7,100 nt of DNA, taken from NCBI GenBank assembly GCA_017411885.1, contig JAFQPF010000009.1, positions 1 through 7,100 on the forward strand. The letters are read 5' to 3'. Position numbers and translations under genes: made by a program. A model generated the notes under the pieces. It ran no database searches. It saw only the letters and a program-made list of their open reading frames with translations, and was not told the DNA's origin. Numbering within the stretch: position 1 is the stretch's first letter; each line of letters begins with the position of its first letter. This stretch comes from Clostridia bacterium (GTDB lineage: Bacteria > Bacillota_A > Clostridia > Oscillospirales > CAG-272). This document shows positions 1-6,819 of the stretch, piece by piece.

Positions 1-351
1 AGCCTTTTTCTGATCGGCTTCAGCCTGCTCAAGCTTTTTTTGCTCTGCGATCTCTTCAAGACGGACTTCAAGATTTTCCTTGTATTCATCGTATGTAAAG
101 AGATTGAGCTGTAATGCGGTATTAAATTCAGCCTGAGTTACGGCACTCATAGCGTCTTCAACGAGCTTAACAGCCTCGTCGGTGGTGTTTTCGCCCTTGA
201 TACCCCAGATCGTGACGGTCATAGCAGGCGATTTTTTGGTACCCTCGTCAAAGGTGAGAGTGTCAACGTCCTCTTGATTACCGCAGGATGTGATAAAGCA
301 GGTAGCCAAAAGGAGCATAGCCATAATCAGACATTGTACTCTTTTTTTCAT
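1..351 (-). CDS. Secreted lipoprotein, probable ABC-transporter extracellular solute-binding protein (N-terminal part, runs off the window)
   Basis: An open frame of 117 codons runs from the ATG at 351 to the window edge with no stop, so only the N-terminus is visible. Residues 1-22 form a lipoprotein signal peptide: MKKR start, hydrophobic core around residues 8-20, then a lipobox-like FITSC with the acylated cysteine at C23. The mature part has a short acidic linker, then MTVTIWGIKGE (residues 44-54), a helix-forming TTDEAVKLVEDAMSAV and FNTALQLNLFTYDEY. This is the beta-strand/helix start typical of family-1-like (carbohydrate-type) solute-binding proteins in Clostridia. Residues about 92-117 are a highly charged E/K/A/Q stretch, probably helical or coiled coil. 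A GGGAGGT ribosome site and a strong promoter lie upstream, so it is a separate transcription unit from rpoD. The lipoprotein call is firm. The substrate is unknown, and the binding-protein call rests on pattern recognition of the N-terminus only. Confidence 0.72.
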   Translation of the reverse strand, partial: MKKRVQCLIMAMLLLATCFITSCGNQEDVDTLTFDEGTKKSPAMTVTIWGIKGENTTDEAVKLVEDAMSAVTQAEFNTALQLNLFTYDEYKENLEVRLEEIAEQKKLEQAEADQKKA

Positions 352-363
352 AGTTTAGTAGAA

Positions 364-370
364 ACCTCCC
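364..370 (-). promoter_or_regulatory. Ribosome binding site of the lipoprotein gene
   Basis: On the minus strand this reads GGGAGGT, 12 bases before the ATG at 351. The match to the anti-Shine-Dalgarno sequence is good and the spacing slightly long. It supports 351 as the start, as does the signal peptide that begins there. Confidence 0.65.
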
Positions 371-422
371 GGTAAAAGCGCGCGGCATCGTAAATTAAGC
401 CTCGCATAGCTATAGAATTACT

Positions 423-450
423 ATTATATTTTACAACAAAAATATGTCAA
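423..450 (-). promoter_or_regulatory. Sigma-A promoter of the lipoprotein gene
   Basis: On the minus strand a perfect TTGACA (450-445) is followed, 16 bases later, by a perfect TATAAT (428-423). A second -35-like TTGACT lies directly upstream (456-451), but its 22-base spacing makes it an unlikely alternative. Initiation would fall near position 416, giving a leader of about 65 bases before the ATG at 351. The primary sigma factor encoded next door would be expected to recognise it. Confidence 0.78.
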
Positions 451-614
451 AGTCAAGACCGAATTTCGCCAAAAGACCAAGAAAAGAGGTCAATTTTCAA
501 GCGTTAGGTCGTTTTGCAACAAAAACAATGCCGTGTATTGTACAACTGCGACAATAAATTGGTTACAATGCACACAAATGAGGGCTTATTTTTGTCAAAA
601 AGGACACAAGGATA

Positions 615-1712
615 TTATTCAAGAAAATCCTTTAATTTTTTGGATCTTGTGGGATGTCTGAGTTTTCTTAAAGCCTTAGCCTCGATCTGTCTGATACGCT
701 CACGGGTGATCTTGAACTCCTTGCCGACCTCCTCAAGCGTTCTCATTCTGCCGTCTATAAGACCGAATCTGAGCTTTAAGACGAGTGCCTCACGGGGAGT
801 GAGAGTGTCAAGCACGCCCTGTATCGCTTCCTTAAGAAGCGCGTGAGAAGCCGCTTCTGCGGGCGCGGGCGAATCATCGTCCTGAATGAAGTCGCCAAGA
901 TGCGTGTCCTCCTCCTCGCCGACCGGAGTTTCAAGCGAAACGGGATCCTGAGCGATCTTCATAATTTCGCGCACCTTGTCGGGCGTGGTGTTCATTCTTT
1001 CGGCGATCTCCTCGGGAGTAGCCTCGTGTCCGAGCTCTTGCAAAAGCTGGCGCGAATATCTTGAAACCTTGTGTATGGTTTCGACCATATGAACGGGGAT
1101 ACGGATAGTTCTTGCCTGGTCTGCGATAGCGCGCGTGATCGCCTGGCGTATCCACCAGGTAGCGTAGGTCGAGAACTTATAACCCTTGCTGTAATCGAAC
1201 TTTTCAACAGCCTTCATAAGACCGAGGTTGCCCTCTTGGATAAGGTCCAAAAAGAACATACCCTTGCCGACGTATCTTTTTGCTATGCTTACAACGAGTC
1301 TGAGGTTAGCTTCAACGAGCTTGTCCTTTGCGACCTCGTCGCCCTGCGACATCTTTACCGCAAGCTCCTGCTCGGTTTCGGCGTCAAGAAGCGCGACCTT
1401 ACCGATCTCCTTGAGGTACATTCTTACAGGGTCGTCTATTGAAAGGCCCTCCTGCAAGAGCATTTTTTCCATATCCTCGGCGCTTTCGTACTGTTCGACG
1501 TCCTCGGCGATGTCTTCAAGGTCTACCGGCTCCTCATCGAGATAATTAATCTCGATGCCGTTGTTTTCAAGCTCCTCGTAGCTCTTGTCAATAGCTTCGA
1601 TATCAAGATTATCCTCGGGGAAAAACTCCAAAATCTCGCTTGTTGTGAGCGAGCCCTTGGCACGTCCCTTTTCGATAAGCTCCTGAATGTTAAACTCCTG
1701 ATGGTTTTCCAT
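615..1712 (-). CDS. rpoD: RNA polymerase primary sigma factor (sigma-70/sigma-A)
   Basis: This 365-residue protein directs RNA polymerase to housekeeping promoters, and its length is typical of Firmicute SigA. Domains in order: a short region 1.1-like N-terminus (about 5-55) and acidic linker (56-85); region 1.2 beginning [14 protein letters not shown] (91-104); region 2 (about 130-205) with [16 protein letters not shown], the core-binding [17 protein letters not shown] and the -10-reading [16 protein letters not shown]; region 3 (about 210-290); and region 4 (about 300-365) with TLEEVGKEF and the -35-reading helix [20 protein letters not shown]. The invariant residues I know from the family are present. 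The start follows GGAGG with a short 4-base spacer. It lies 39 bases after the dnaG stop with no obvious promoter between, so it is probably co-transcribed with dgt and dnaG. The region 4 stretch [13 protein letters not shown] differs slightly from the usual FGL(D/E)DGRTRTLEE. The gene is complete. Confidence 0.98.
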   Translation of the reverse strand: MENHQEFNIQELIEKGRAKGSLTTSEILEFFPEDNLDIEAIDKSYEELENNGIEINYLDEEPVDLEDIAEDVEQYESAEDMEKMLLQEGLSIDDPVRMYLKEIGKVALLDAETEQELAVKMSQGDEVAKDKLVEANLRLVVSIAKRYVGKGMFFLDLIQEGNLGLMKAVEKFDYSKGYKFSTYATWWIRQAITRAIADQARTIRIPVHMVETIHKVSRYSRQLLQELGHEATPEEIAERMNTTPDKVREIMKIAQDPVSLETPVGEEEDTHLGDFIQDDDSPAPAEAASHALLKEAIQGVLDTLTPREALVLKLRFGLIDGRMRTLEEVGKEFKITRERIRQIEAKALRKLRHPTRSKKLKDFLE

Positions 1713-1715
1713 AAA

Positions 1716-1721
1716 TCCTCC
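1716..1721 (-). promoter_or_regulatory. Ribosome binding site of rpoD
   Basis: The minus strand reads GGAGGA, with GGAGG ending four bases before the ATG at 1712. The spacing is shorter than the usual 6-9 bases. No other in-frame start lies nearby that keeps region 1.1, so 1712 is retained. Confidence 0.6.
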
Positions 1722-1751
1722 GTTTTTATATGTACAAAGTATTTTTAGCTT

Positions 1752-3509
1752 TTATTGCTCCCGCTTACGTGCGAGAATTTTTTCTATATCCGAAAGGCGA
1801 TCCTCGCCTGCCGTTTCATTTTTTAGCTTCGCGATGCTGTCCTTGAGTATCTCCTCGGAATTGACGCTTAGCTTTTCGCGGCGTATGCGAAGCTCGGTGA
1901 TCCGCCCCATCTCGTCCGGGTTAAAGCTTTCGCCGAGTGCGCCGAATTCAAAGTGACCGGTTTCGTCTGTCAGCTCAATGATCTTATTGAATATCCGCTT
2001 GTTGAAATCTGTAAAGAAATCGTTTTCACAAAGCCCGAGCTCGCCCTTTTTGATCTTGAGCGTGTATTCGGGAAATAGCAGCATAAGCCCGAGTATCGCG
2101 TCCTCCGCGCTTGCCGCCGCCTTGTTTTTCGCGGCGTCGGTGTTGATCCGGTCTCCAAAGCCCGCCGTCTGTATCATAATCTTCCGCTTTGCTTCGCGGT
2201 TATTTTCGCGGCTTTTTCTGCGCACGGCGCGTTCTGTGTCGACAGCTAAGCTTTCGCGTGTTACGTTAAGCCTTTTCGCCGCTGCCGTGCAGGCAAGCTC
2301 GCGCTCTACGCTTGAATAGATATCGGCGAGCATATCGCAGACCTCACTGCAGGCGCGTATCTTCTGATCGGGCACGGCAAGGTCGTATTTCTTAATTATG
2401 CTCTCAAGCCTGAAATCAAAGCGTGATTCGCTGTTTTCAAGCAGGTGCTTGAACTTGACCTGTCCCTTGTCGCCGTTTTTTCTTATAAATTCGTCGGGGT
2501 CCTTTGCTCCGATGACCTTTAGCACGCTTGCCTCAATGCCTACCTCGCTTAAAAGCGAGAGAGCTTTTGTCGCCGCTCTCTGACCGGCATCGTCGCTGTC
2601 GTAGGAAACCACGACCTTTTTGGTATATTTCGCCATTATCCGCGCCTGCTCGGGGGTGATCGCCGTACCGAGAGTCGCCACAGCATTTTCAAAGCCCGCG
2701 GCGTGAAGCGCGATAACGTCCATATAGCCCTCGCAAAGTATAAGCCGCTCGGCGGCGTTAGCCTTCGCGTAGTTGAGCGCGAAAAGATTGCGGCTCTTCT
2801 TGAACACCGGCGTGTCCGAGGAGTTTAAATACTTTGGCGTTGAATCGTCAAGCACACGGCCGCCGAAGGCTATCACGTTGCCCGAAACGTCGATTATCGG
2901 GAACATAACGCGGTTTCTGAACATATCAAAGCTTTTTCCGCTTTTTTTGCTGATACCGCAAAGGAAGTTTGTGACCATTTCCTCATCGGTGTAGCCAAGC
3001 TTTTTCAGATGATCGCCTAACGCGTTAAAGCTGTTTGGCGCGTATCCGAGCCCGAATCGCTTTACGATCGCTTTTGAAAGTCCGCGCTTTTCAAACAGAT
3101 ATTCCTTCGCGGGCTTTCCAATAGCCTCGTCATTGAGTGCCGAATGGAAAAATTTTGCCGCGTCGCGGTTCATGGCAAGTAACCTTTCGCGCCTTATTCC
3201 TTCGCGCTCTTGTTCGGGCGAAAGAGGGATGGTCACACCGGCGCGCTTTGCAAGAAATTCAAGTGCCTGCGTGTAAGAAAGGTTTTCCGCCTTCATTATA
3301 AAGGTTATAACGTCGCCTCCCGCCCCGCAGCCGAAGCAATAAAAGCTCTTTGAGGCTCTGAAAACGGTAAACGACGGAGTTTTTTCGTTGTGGAACGGGC
3401 ATAAGCCGTTAAAGTTCGAGCCTGCGTTTTTTAAAACAACGTAGCTTCCGATAACGTCCTCGATGTCGCTTCTGAATTTAATTTCTTCAACAATCTCGGG
3501 TGAGATCAC
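1752..3509 (-). CDS. dnaG: DNA primase
   Basis: This 585-residue protein synthesises RNA primers at the replication fork with the replicative helicase. The N-terminal zinc-binding domain has the CHC2 ligands C37, H40, C58 and C61 (CPFH...CFGC). The catalytic core has FRNRVMFPI (197-205), IAFGGR (213-218) and the Toprim fold. Toprim acid motifs are LILCEGYMDV (E260, with G261 and D264) and YDSDDAGQ (D304, D306, D307), which bind catalytic metal. After a basic linker (about 428-445), residues about 466-585 form a helical helicase-interaction domain (AEDAILGLMLLFPEY...FFTDFNKRIFNKII). The start codon is GTG, chosen because GGAGG lies 8 bases upstream and the product begins with MISPEIVEEI, as in other primases. 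It follows dgt by 21 bases and precedes rpoD by 39 bases, consistent with one operon. All catalytic residues are present. Confidence 0.98.
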   Translation of the reverse strand: MISPEIVEEIKFRSDIEDVIGSYVVLKNAGSNFNGLCPFHNEKTPSFTVFRASKSFYCFGCGAGGDVITFIMKAENLSYTQALEFLAKRAGVTIPLSPEQEREGIRRERLLAMNRDAAKFFHSALNDEAIGKPAKEYLFEKRGLSKAIVKRFGLGYAPNSFNALGDHLKKLGYTDEEMVTNFLCGISKKSGKSFDMFRNRVMFPIIDVSGNVIAFGGRVLDDSTPKYLNSSDTPVFKKSRNLFALNYAKANAAERLILCEGYMDVIALHAAGFENAVATLGTAITPEQARIMAKYTKKVVVSYDSDDAGQRAATKALSLLSEVGIEASVLKVIGAKDPDEFIRKNGDKGQVKFKHLLENSESRFDFRLESIIKKYDLAVPDQKIRACSEVCDMLADIYSSVERELACTAAAKRLNVTRESLAVDTERAVRRKSRENNREAKRKIMIQTAGFGDRINTDAAKNKAAASAEDAILGLMLLFPEYTLKIKKGELGLCENDFFTDFNKRIFNKIIELTDETGHFEFGALGESFNPDEMGRITELRIRREKLSVNSEEILKDSIAKLKNETAGEDRLSDIEKILARKREQ

Positions 3510-3517
3510 AGCTTTGC

Positions 3518-3522
3518 CCTCC
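3518..3522 (-). promoter_or_regulatory. Ribosome binding site that fixes the GTG start of dnaG
   Basis: GGAGG on the minus strand lies 8 bases before GTG at 3509-3507 and inside the 21-base dgt-dnaG gap. No ATG is suitably placed, so this site decides the start. A GTG start may lower initiation efficiency relative to rpoD. Confidence 0.7.
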
Positions 3523-3530
3523 TTTTTTGA

Positions 3531-4544
3531 TTATTTGCCTCCCGTCCAGACGTTTGGCATATATATTTCCTTGTAAATTTCTATCGCGTGTCTGTCTGTC
3601 ATTCCGGCTATGTAATCGCAAACGCATCTTTCAAGATCTTCTTTTTCTGCGTTTTTCCTGAAAAATTCGGGCATTCGGTCGGGGTTTGCCACGAAATATT
3701 CAAACAGCCTTGCAATAAGCTCGCGCGCCTTGTTGTCCTCGGATTTTACGCAGGGATTTGTGTATATGCGCTCAAAGAGGAAATCACGCAGCTTCTTTGT
3801 CGCCTCTGCGATATGAGGCTCCATGGTTATCTCGTTTTTATCAAAGCTTGCCGAGATAACGCTCCTTACCATATTGTTTATTCTTTCGGAATGTCCGCGT
3901 CCGAGCACGTCGAGTATATCCTTTGGAATATCGTCAAGCTCAAGCACGCCCGCGCGGATAGAGTCGTCGATATCGTGGTTTATATAAGCTATTCTGTCGG
4001 CATATTTTACTATAACGCCCTCAAGAGTGGACGCCATATTGTCTCCCTGATGGTTGAGTATGCCGTCGCGCACCTCGCGCGTGAGATTTAAGCCCTCGCC
4101 GTTGTTTTCAAGAAGCTCGACTACGCGTATGCTCTGCCTAAAGTGGGTAAATTCTTTTGAATAGCACTCCTGAAGCGCCGCCTCACCCGTATGACCGAAG
4201 GGCGTGTGGCCGAGATCGTGACCGAGGCACGCCGCCTCGCAAAGGTCCTCGTTTAGCATCAGCGCGCGGCATATGATCCGCCCGATCTGAGTCACCTCAA
4301 GCGTATGTGTAAGACGCGTGCGGTAATGCTCCTCGATGGGGGATAAAAACACCTGCGTTTTGTGCATCAGACGTCTGAAGGATTTGCAGTGGATTATCTT
4401 ATCGCGGTCGCGCTGGAATTCTGTGCGGATATCGCACGCCGTGTACGGCTTGTCCCTGCCTTTTGTATTTTCCGAAAGGAAGGCGTATTTTGAAAGCGAG
4501 CTTCTTTCGCGCTCGTGTATGATATCGCGGATAGTCTTTTCCAT
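3531..4544 (-). CDS. dgt: Deoxyguanosinetriphosphate triphosphohydrolase-like HD-domain protein
   Basis: This 337-residue cytosolic metal-dependent phosphohydrolase belongs to the dGTPase family, whose members convert dGTP or other dNTPs to the nucleoside plus triphosphate. The HD-domain ligands are visible: H80 in YRTRLTHTLEV, H109-D110 in the signature GHDLGHTPFGHTGE, and D183 in KYADRIAYINHDID. Other family hallmarks are the N-terminal TEFQRDRDKIIHCKSFRRL (about 41-59) and RDGILNHQG (159-167). The length fits the shorter dGTPase-like subfamily rather than the roughly 500-residue E. coli Dgt, so true substrate preference is uncertain. It is first in the cluster before dnaG and rpoD, an order known in many Clostridia, which fits a role in dNTP-pool control near replication. 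AAGGAG precedes the ATG. The protein is intact. Confidence 0.94.
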   Translation of the reverse strand: MEKTIRDIIHERERSSLSKYAFLSENTKGRDKPYTACDIRTEFQRDRDKIIHCKSFRRLMHKTQVFLSPIEEHYRTRLTHTLEVTQIGRIICRALMLNEDLCEAACLGHDLGHTPFGHTGEAALQECYSKEFTHFRQSIRVVELLENNGEGLNLTREVRDGILNHQGDNMASTLEGVIVKYADRIAYINHDIDDSIRAGVLELDDIPKDILDVLGRGHSERINNMVRSVISASFDKNEITMEPHIAEATKKLRDFLFERIYTNPCVKSEDNKARELIARLFEYFVANPDRMPEFFRKNAEKEDLERCVCDYIAGMTDRHAIEIYKEIYMPNVWTGGK

Positions 4545-4640
4545 AAAGCTCCTTTTCGTATGCTTTTTCTTACATAATCTGTGCTTCTACTATAAAATAT
4601 ACGCAAAAGATAAGAAAAACACTTTTATTTTTAAGAAATT
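4545..4640. other. AT-rich gap between the YigZ-family gene and dgt; likely site of a dgt promoter
   Basis: These 96 bases are far richer in A and T than the flanking genes. The minus strand holds a possible -10 element TATAGT (4594-4589), but the hexamer 17 bases upstream (TTTCTT) is a poor -35. A promoter for dgt-dnaG-rpoD is therefore plausible from position but not demonstrated. AAGGAG for dgt lies at the low-coordinate end. The gap also holds most of an inverted repeat, listed separately. Confidence 0.4.
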
Positions 4641-4649
4641 TTATCTTTT
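4605..4649 (-). terminator. A/T inverted repeat spanning the YigZ-family stop codon, possible weak terminator or attenuator
   Basis: The arms TTATCTTTT (4641-4649) and AAAAGATAA (4605-4613) are perfect 9-base complements, and nested inside them AAAAA (4615-4619) can pair with TTTTT (4628-4632). On the minus-strand RNA the 5' arm covers the TAA stop and the 3' arm is a U-rich tract. It lacks the GC-rich stem of a classic intrinsic terminator, so function is uncertain. It lies exactly between the hflX-yigZ pair and the dgt cluster, where a partial terminator would make sense. Confidence 0.3.
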
Positions 4650-5291
4650 TTTGTCCTTATCAAACCTGTCGCCCTTGTATTCGGGCGCAAGCCTGCCTCC
4701 GGAAAGCTCCATTATTCGTTTGACTATAAGTCCGCTTTTGTCCTTTTTTACGGCAAACTGAAGCTTCACCTTGTCGGTAAAATCGCAGGAATCGACAATC
4801 GCGCCGACGCTTTCAAGCTCAAAGGCGAGCTTGTTGTATTCGCCGTAGTCGCATTCGAGCGTATAGACCGAAAATTCCTCATAGGTCACGATGTGCGCCG
4901 CTTCAAGCGCAAGTCCTGCCGCCGCGCCGTAAGCGCGTACAAGTCCGCCCGCGCCCAAAAGCACACCGCCGAAGTATCGGGTTACGACCACAACGCAATC
5001 GTCGCAGCCGCTTTTCTTTATCACCTCAAGCACAGGGGGCCCTGCCGTACCCTGCGGCTCGTTGTCGTCGCTGTAGCGCGCCATCGCGCCCGAGCGCAGA
5101 TAGTAAGCATAGACGTTGTGCGTTGCGTCAGAATGCTTTTCCTTGATCCTTTTTATAAAAGCAAGTGCTTCCTCGTCGCTTTTTACAGGGCTCGCGTAGC
5201 CGATAAACAGCGACTTTTTTTCAATAAGCTCGGCACTTGCTTCGCGCTCAAGCGTAGTATATTTTTTCACTTGTGTGTCACTTAAAGCCAT
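4641..5291 (-). CDS. yigZ: YigZ/YvyE (IMPACT, UPF0029) family protein
   Basis: The 216-residue product has the length and motifs of bacterial YigZ/YvyE proteins. The N-terminal UPF0029/Impact domain (about 15-130) carries the family signature: DATHNVYAYYLR (55-66), the conserved YSDDNEPQGTAGPPVLEVI (73-91), and TRYFGGVLLGAGGLVRAYG (104-122). A smaller C-terminal ferredoxin-like domain (about 140-205) follows. The eukaryotic relative IMPACT regulates translation through GCN1/GCN2. The bacterial role is not well established, although a nucleic-acid or ribosome link is often suggested. The ATG at 5291 overlaps the hflX stop by 10 bases. Its best ribosome site is GAGG, 7 bases upstream, inside the codons for the acidic tail of HflX, so translational coupling is likely. 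A GTG seven codons later is an alternative start but has no ribosome site. Confidence 0.93.
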   Translation of the reverse strand: MALSDTQVKKYTTLEREASAELIEKKSLFIGYASPVKSDEEALAFIKRIKEKHSDATHNVYAYYLRSGAMARYSDDNEPQGTAGPPVLEVIKKSGCDDCVVVVTRYFGGVLLGAGGLVRAYGAAAGLALEAAHIVTYEEFSVYTLECDYGEYNKLAFELESVGAIVDSCDFTDKVKLQFAVKKDKSGLIVKRIMELSGGRLAPEYKGDRFDKDKKR

Positions 5292-6583
5292 TCTTCGTCC
5301 TCGTCCTCCTCTGTGGGCTTGTCACGTAAGAATTCCTTAAACATACCGCGCGCCTTTTTGTCGGCAACCGCGCATACGGTAACGTTTTCTTCGCCGTATT
5401 CGACGCTCGTGACCGTCATATACTCGTACATTTTCGATAAAATTCCCTGCTTTGCGTTGGGAATTATCAGAACCTCGTTTGTCTTGCCGTCGTGAACGAG
5501 CGCTTCGAGCCTTTCTGTGAGAAGATCAAGTCCGCGACCGGTCTGAGCCGAGATAAAGAGCGTGTTTTCATTTTGTGCGCCCGAATAAATGTTTGGCATA
5601 TTCTCAAGCCTGTCGCACTTGTTAAAGACGTAAAGTGTCGGCTTGCCGTCCGCGCCAAGCTCGTGCAAAAGCCTTTCGGTAACCTCTGCCTTTTCTTCTC
5701 TTTCGGGATCGCTTGCGTCTATTAAAATGATGATAATGTCGGCAAAAACCGCCTCGTCAAGCGTTGATTTGAACGCCTTTATCAAGTGGTGCGGAAGGCG
5801 TCTTATAAAGCCGACCGTGTCGGTTAACAGGATCTCGTCGCCGCAGGGAAGAGTGAATTTTCGCGTTGTCGGGTCAAGAGTTGCGAAAAGCTTGTTTTCG
5901 GCAAGAATTCCGGCACCGGTGAGAGCGTTCAAGAGGGTGGATTTACCTGCATTGGTGTAACCGACGATCGCGATCTTCTTAATACCCGAACGCTCGCGCG
6001 CCTTTCTTTGAGTAAACCTGCTCTTGTCAAGCTCGCGCAGCTCGTATTCAAGCTGCTCCATCTTTCTTTTGAGGTGACGTCTGTCGCTTTCAAGCTTGGT
6101 TTCACCCGGACCGCGCGTACCGATACCGCCGCCAAGACGCGAAAGCTCGCTTCCCTTACCTGTAAGTCGTGGAGCTGTATACTTAAGCTGAGCAAGCTCT
6201 ACCTGAAGCTTGCCCTCGCCCGTTACCGCGTGCTTTGCGAATATGTCGAGTATCAGCATCGAACGGTCGATTATTCTCGCACAGTCGACCTCTTTTTCAA
6301 TGTTTCTTATCTGCGCAGGCGAAAGCTCGTTGTCGAATATGACCACGTCAATATCGTTTGCGCGGCATAATTCGCCAAGCTCAATAAGCTTTCCGCTTCC
6401 GAAGCAGGTGCGCGGATCGGGATTTGACTTTGACTGTACGACACGCGCAAATACCTCTCCGCCTGCGGTATCGAGCAGACTTTCAAGCTCATCGAGCGAG
6501 CGTTCACACTCGCCCTCGTCCATATCGGGCAGATTTATAGCGGCAAGCACCGCTTTTTCGATTTTTATATCATTATTTTCCAT
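5282..6583 (-). CDS. hflX: Ribosome-associated GTPase HflX
   Basis: HflX-family GTPase of 433 residues. Known members bind the 50S subunit and split or rescue stalled ribosomes under stress. The N-terminal HflX domain (about 1-195) contains the substrate-like GSGK (62-65), FDNELSPAQIRN (83-94), DRSMLILDIF (106-115) and the glycine-rich GGGIGTRGPGETKLE (151-165), followed by a coiled-coil segment (about 165-200). The G domain has G1 GYTNAGKST (208-216), G2 region FATLDPTTR (233-241), G3 DTVGF (255-259), G4 NKCD (321-324) and G5 SA (345-346). The C-terminus ends in an acidic tail, EEDEDEEWL. All nucleotide-binding motifs are intact. It overlaps the YigZ-family gene by 10 bases. Its own ribosome site is weak (AAGGA about 14 bases upstream), and repeat hairpins begin only 26 bases before the start codon, so leader structure may matter for its expression. 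Confidence 0.97.
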   Translation of the reverse strand: MENNDIKIEKAVLAAINLPDMDEGECERSLDELESLLDTAGGEVFARVVQSKSNPDPRTCFGSGKLIELGELCRANDIDVVIFDNELSPAQIRNIEKEVDCARIIDRSMLILDIFAKHAVTGEGKLQVELAQLKYTAPRLTGKGSELSRLGGGIGTRGPGETKLESDRRHLKRKMEQLEYELRELDKSRFTQRKARERSGIKKIAIVGYTNAGKSTLLNALTGAGILAENKLFATLDPTTRKFTLPCGDEILLTDTVGFIRRLPHHLIKAFKSTLDEAVFADIIIILIDASDPEREEKAEVTERLLHELGADGKPTLYVFNKCDRLENMPNIYSGAQNENTLFISAQTGRGLDLLTERLEALVHDGKTNEVLIIPNAKQGILSKMYEYMTVTSVEYGEENVTVCAVADKKARGMFKEFLRDKPTEEDEDEEWL

Positions 6584-6608
6584 AATTTATAACCGTATCC
6601 TTTCAGGC

Positions 6609-6638
6609 GTCCCGTAGCACGGACAGGCATTACGCGCG
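6609..6638. repeat. Hairpin unit 1 (AGC loop, followed by an ACGCGCG tail)
   Basis: CCGT (6612-6615), loop AGC, ACGG (6619-6622); the stem extends by GT/AC with one bulged C. The tail reads AGGCATTACGCGCG. It shares the loop and tail with units 2 and 3 but not the stem sequence. Confidence 0.65.
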
Positions 6639-6817
6639 CCGGGTAGCACCCGGAGGCAAAACGCGCGTGAAGTTTATGCAAATTTTAAGTCCTAAACCCG
6701 TACTCTTAAGTTGATGAAATTTGTTGACACCTCATCCGAGTTGCTTCGCAACCCACCTTCGCCCGCTGGAGAAGGCTTTAAATCACCGCCGACAAACGTA
6801 TCCGCCGCAAGGCGGTG
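6639..6817. repeat. Modular repeat copy A
   Basis: Parts in order on the plus strand: an AGC-loop hairpin (6639-6653, stem CCGGGT/ACCCGG); a conserved core (6655-6726) beginning GGCAAAACGCGCG and ending AAATTTGTTG; a copy-specific interior (6727-6779) with hairpin GTTGC-TTC-GCAAC (6740-6752) and a 20-base hairpin at 6756-6775; a conserved block (6780-6804) starting AAATCACCGC; and a closing hairpin CCGCC-GCAA-GGCGG (6802-6815). The core matches copy B over 72-73 bases, with its first 26 bases identical. Confidence 0.8.
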
Positions 6818-6819
6818 CT

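Larger units (their letters stand above)
352..614. other. Intergenic region between rpoD and the lipoprotein gene
   Basis: This AT-rich stretch carries the promoter and ribosome site of the downstream gene in its left half. The right half (about 457-614) shows no convincing gene. It contains an inverted repeat, 533-542 against 564-573, of ten positions with one non-Watson-Crick pair: G-U if read on the plus strand, C-A on the minus strand. I see no GC-rich stem followed by a T-run, so the end of the rpoD transcript is not marked by a canonical intrinsic terminator. Read-through, or a factor-dependent or weak terminator, remains possible. Confidence 0.5.

Noticed and set aside
472..484. Small GACC/GGTC hairpin followed by TTTT on the minus strand, near 471-489, as rpoD terminator
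   Set aside because: There are only four base pairs with a nine-base loop, too weak to call.
533..573. Inverted repeat downstream of rpoD as its terminator
   Set aside because: The stem is AT-rich with a C-A mismatch on the transcribed strand, the loop is long and no T-run follows immediately.
514..846. Plus-strand open frame of 110 codons overlapping the 3' end of rpoD
   Set aside because: More than two thirds of it is antisense to sigma region 4 and linker. It has no ribosome site and no recognisable motif, and serine/leucine-rich content is typical of antisense frames in this genome.
3588..4091. Plus-strand open frame of 167 codons inside dgt
   Set aside because: It is entirely antisense to a gene with intact catalytic motifs, and has no ribosome site or family features. 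The same reasoning applies to the other frames antisense to dnaG, the YigZ-family gene and hflX.
6585..6591. TATAAAT on the minus strand as a -10 element for hflX
   Set aside because: It ends one base from the ATG, so transcription would start within or after the start codon, and no -35 lies at the right distance.
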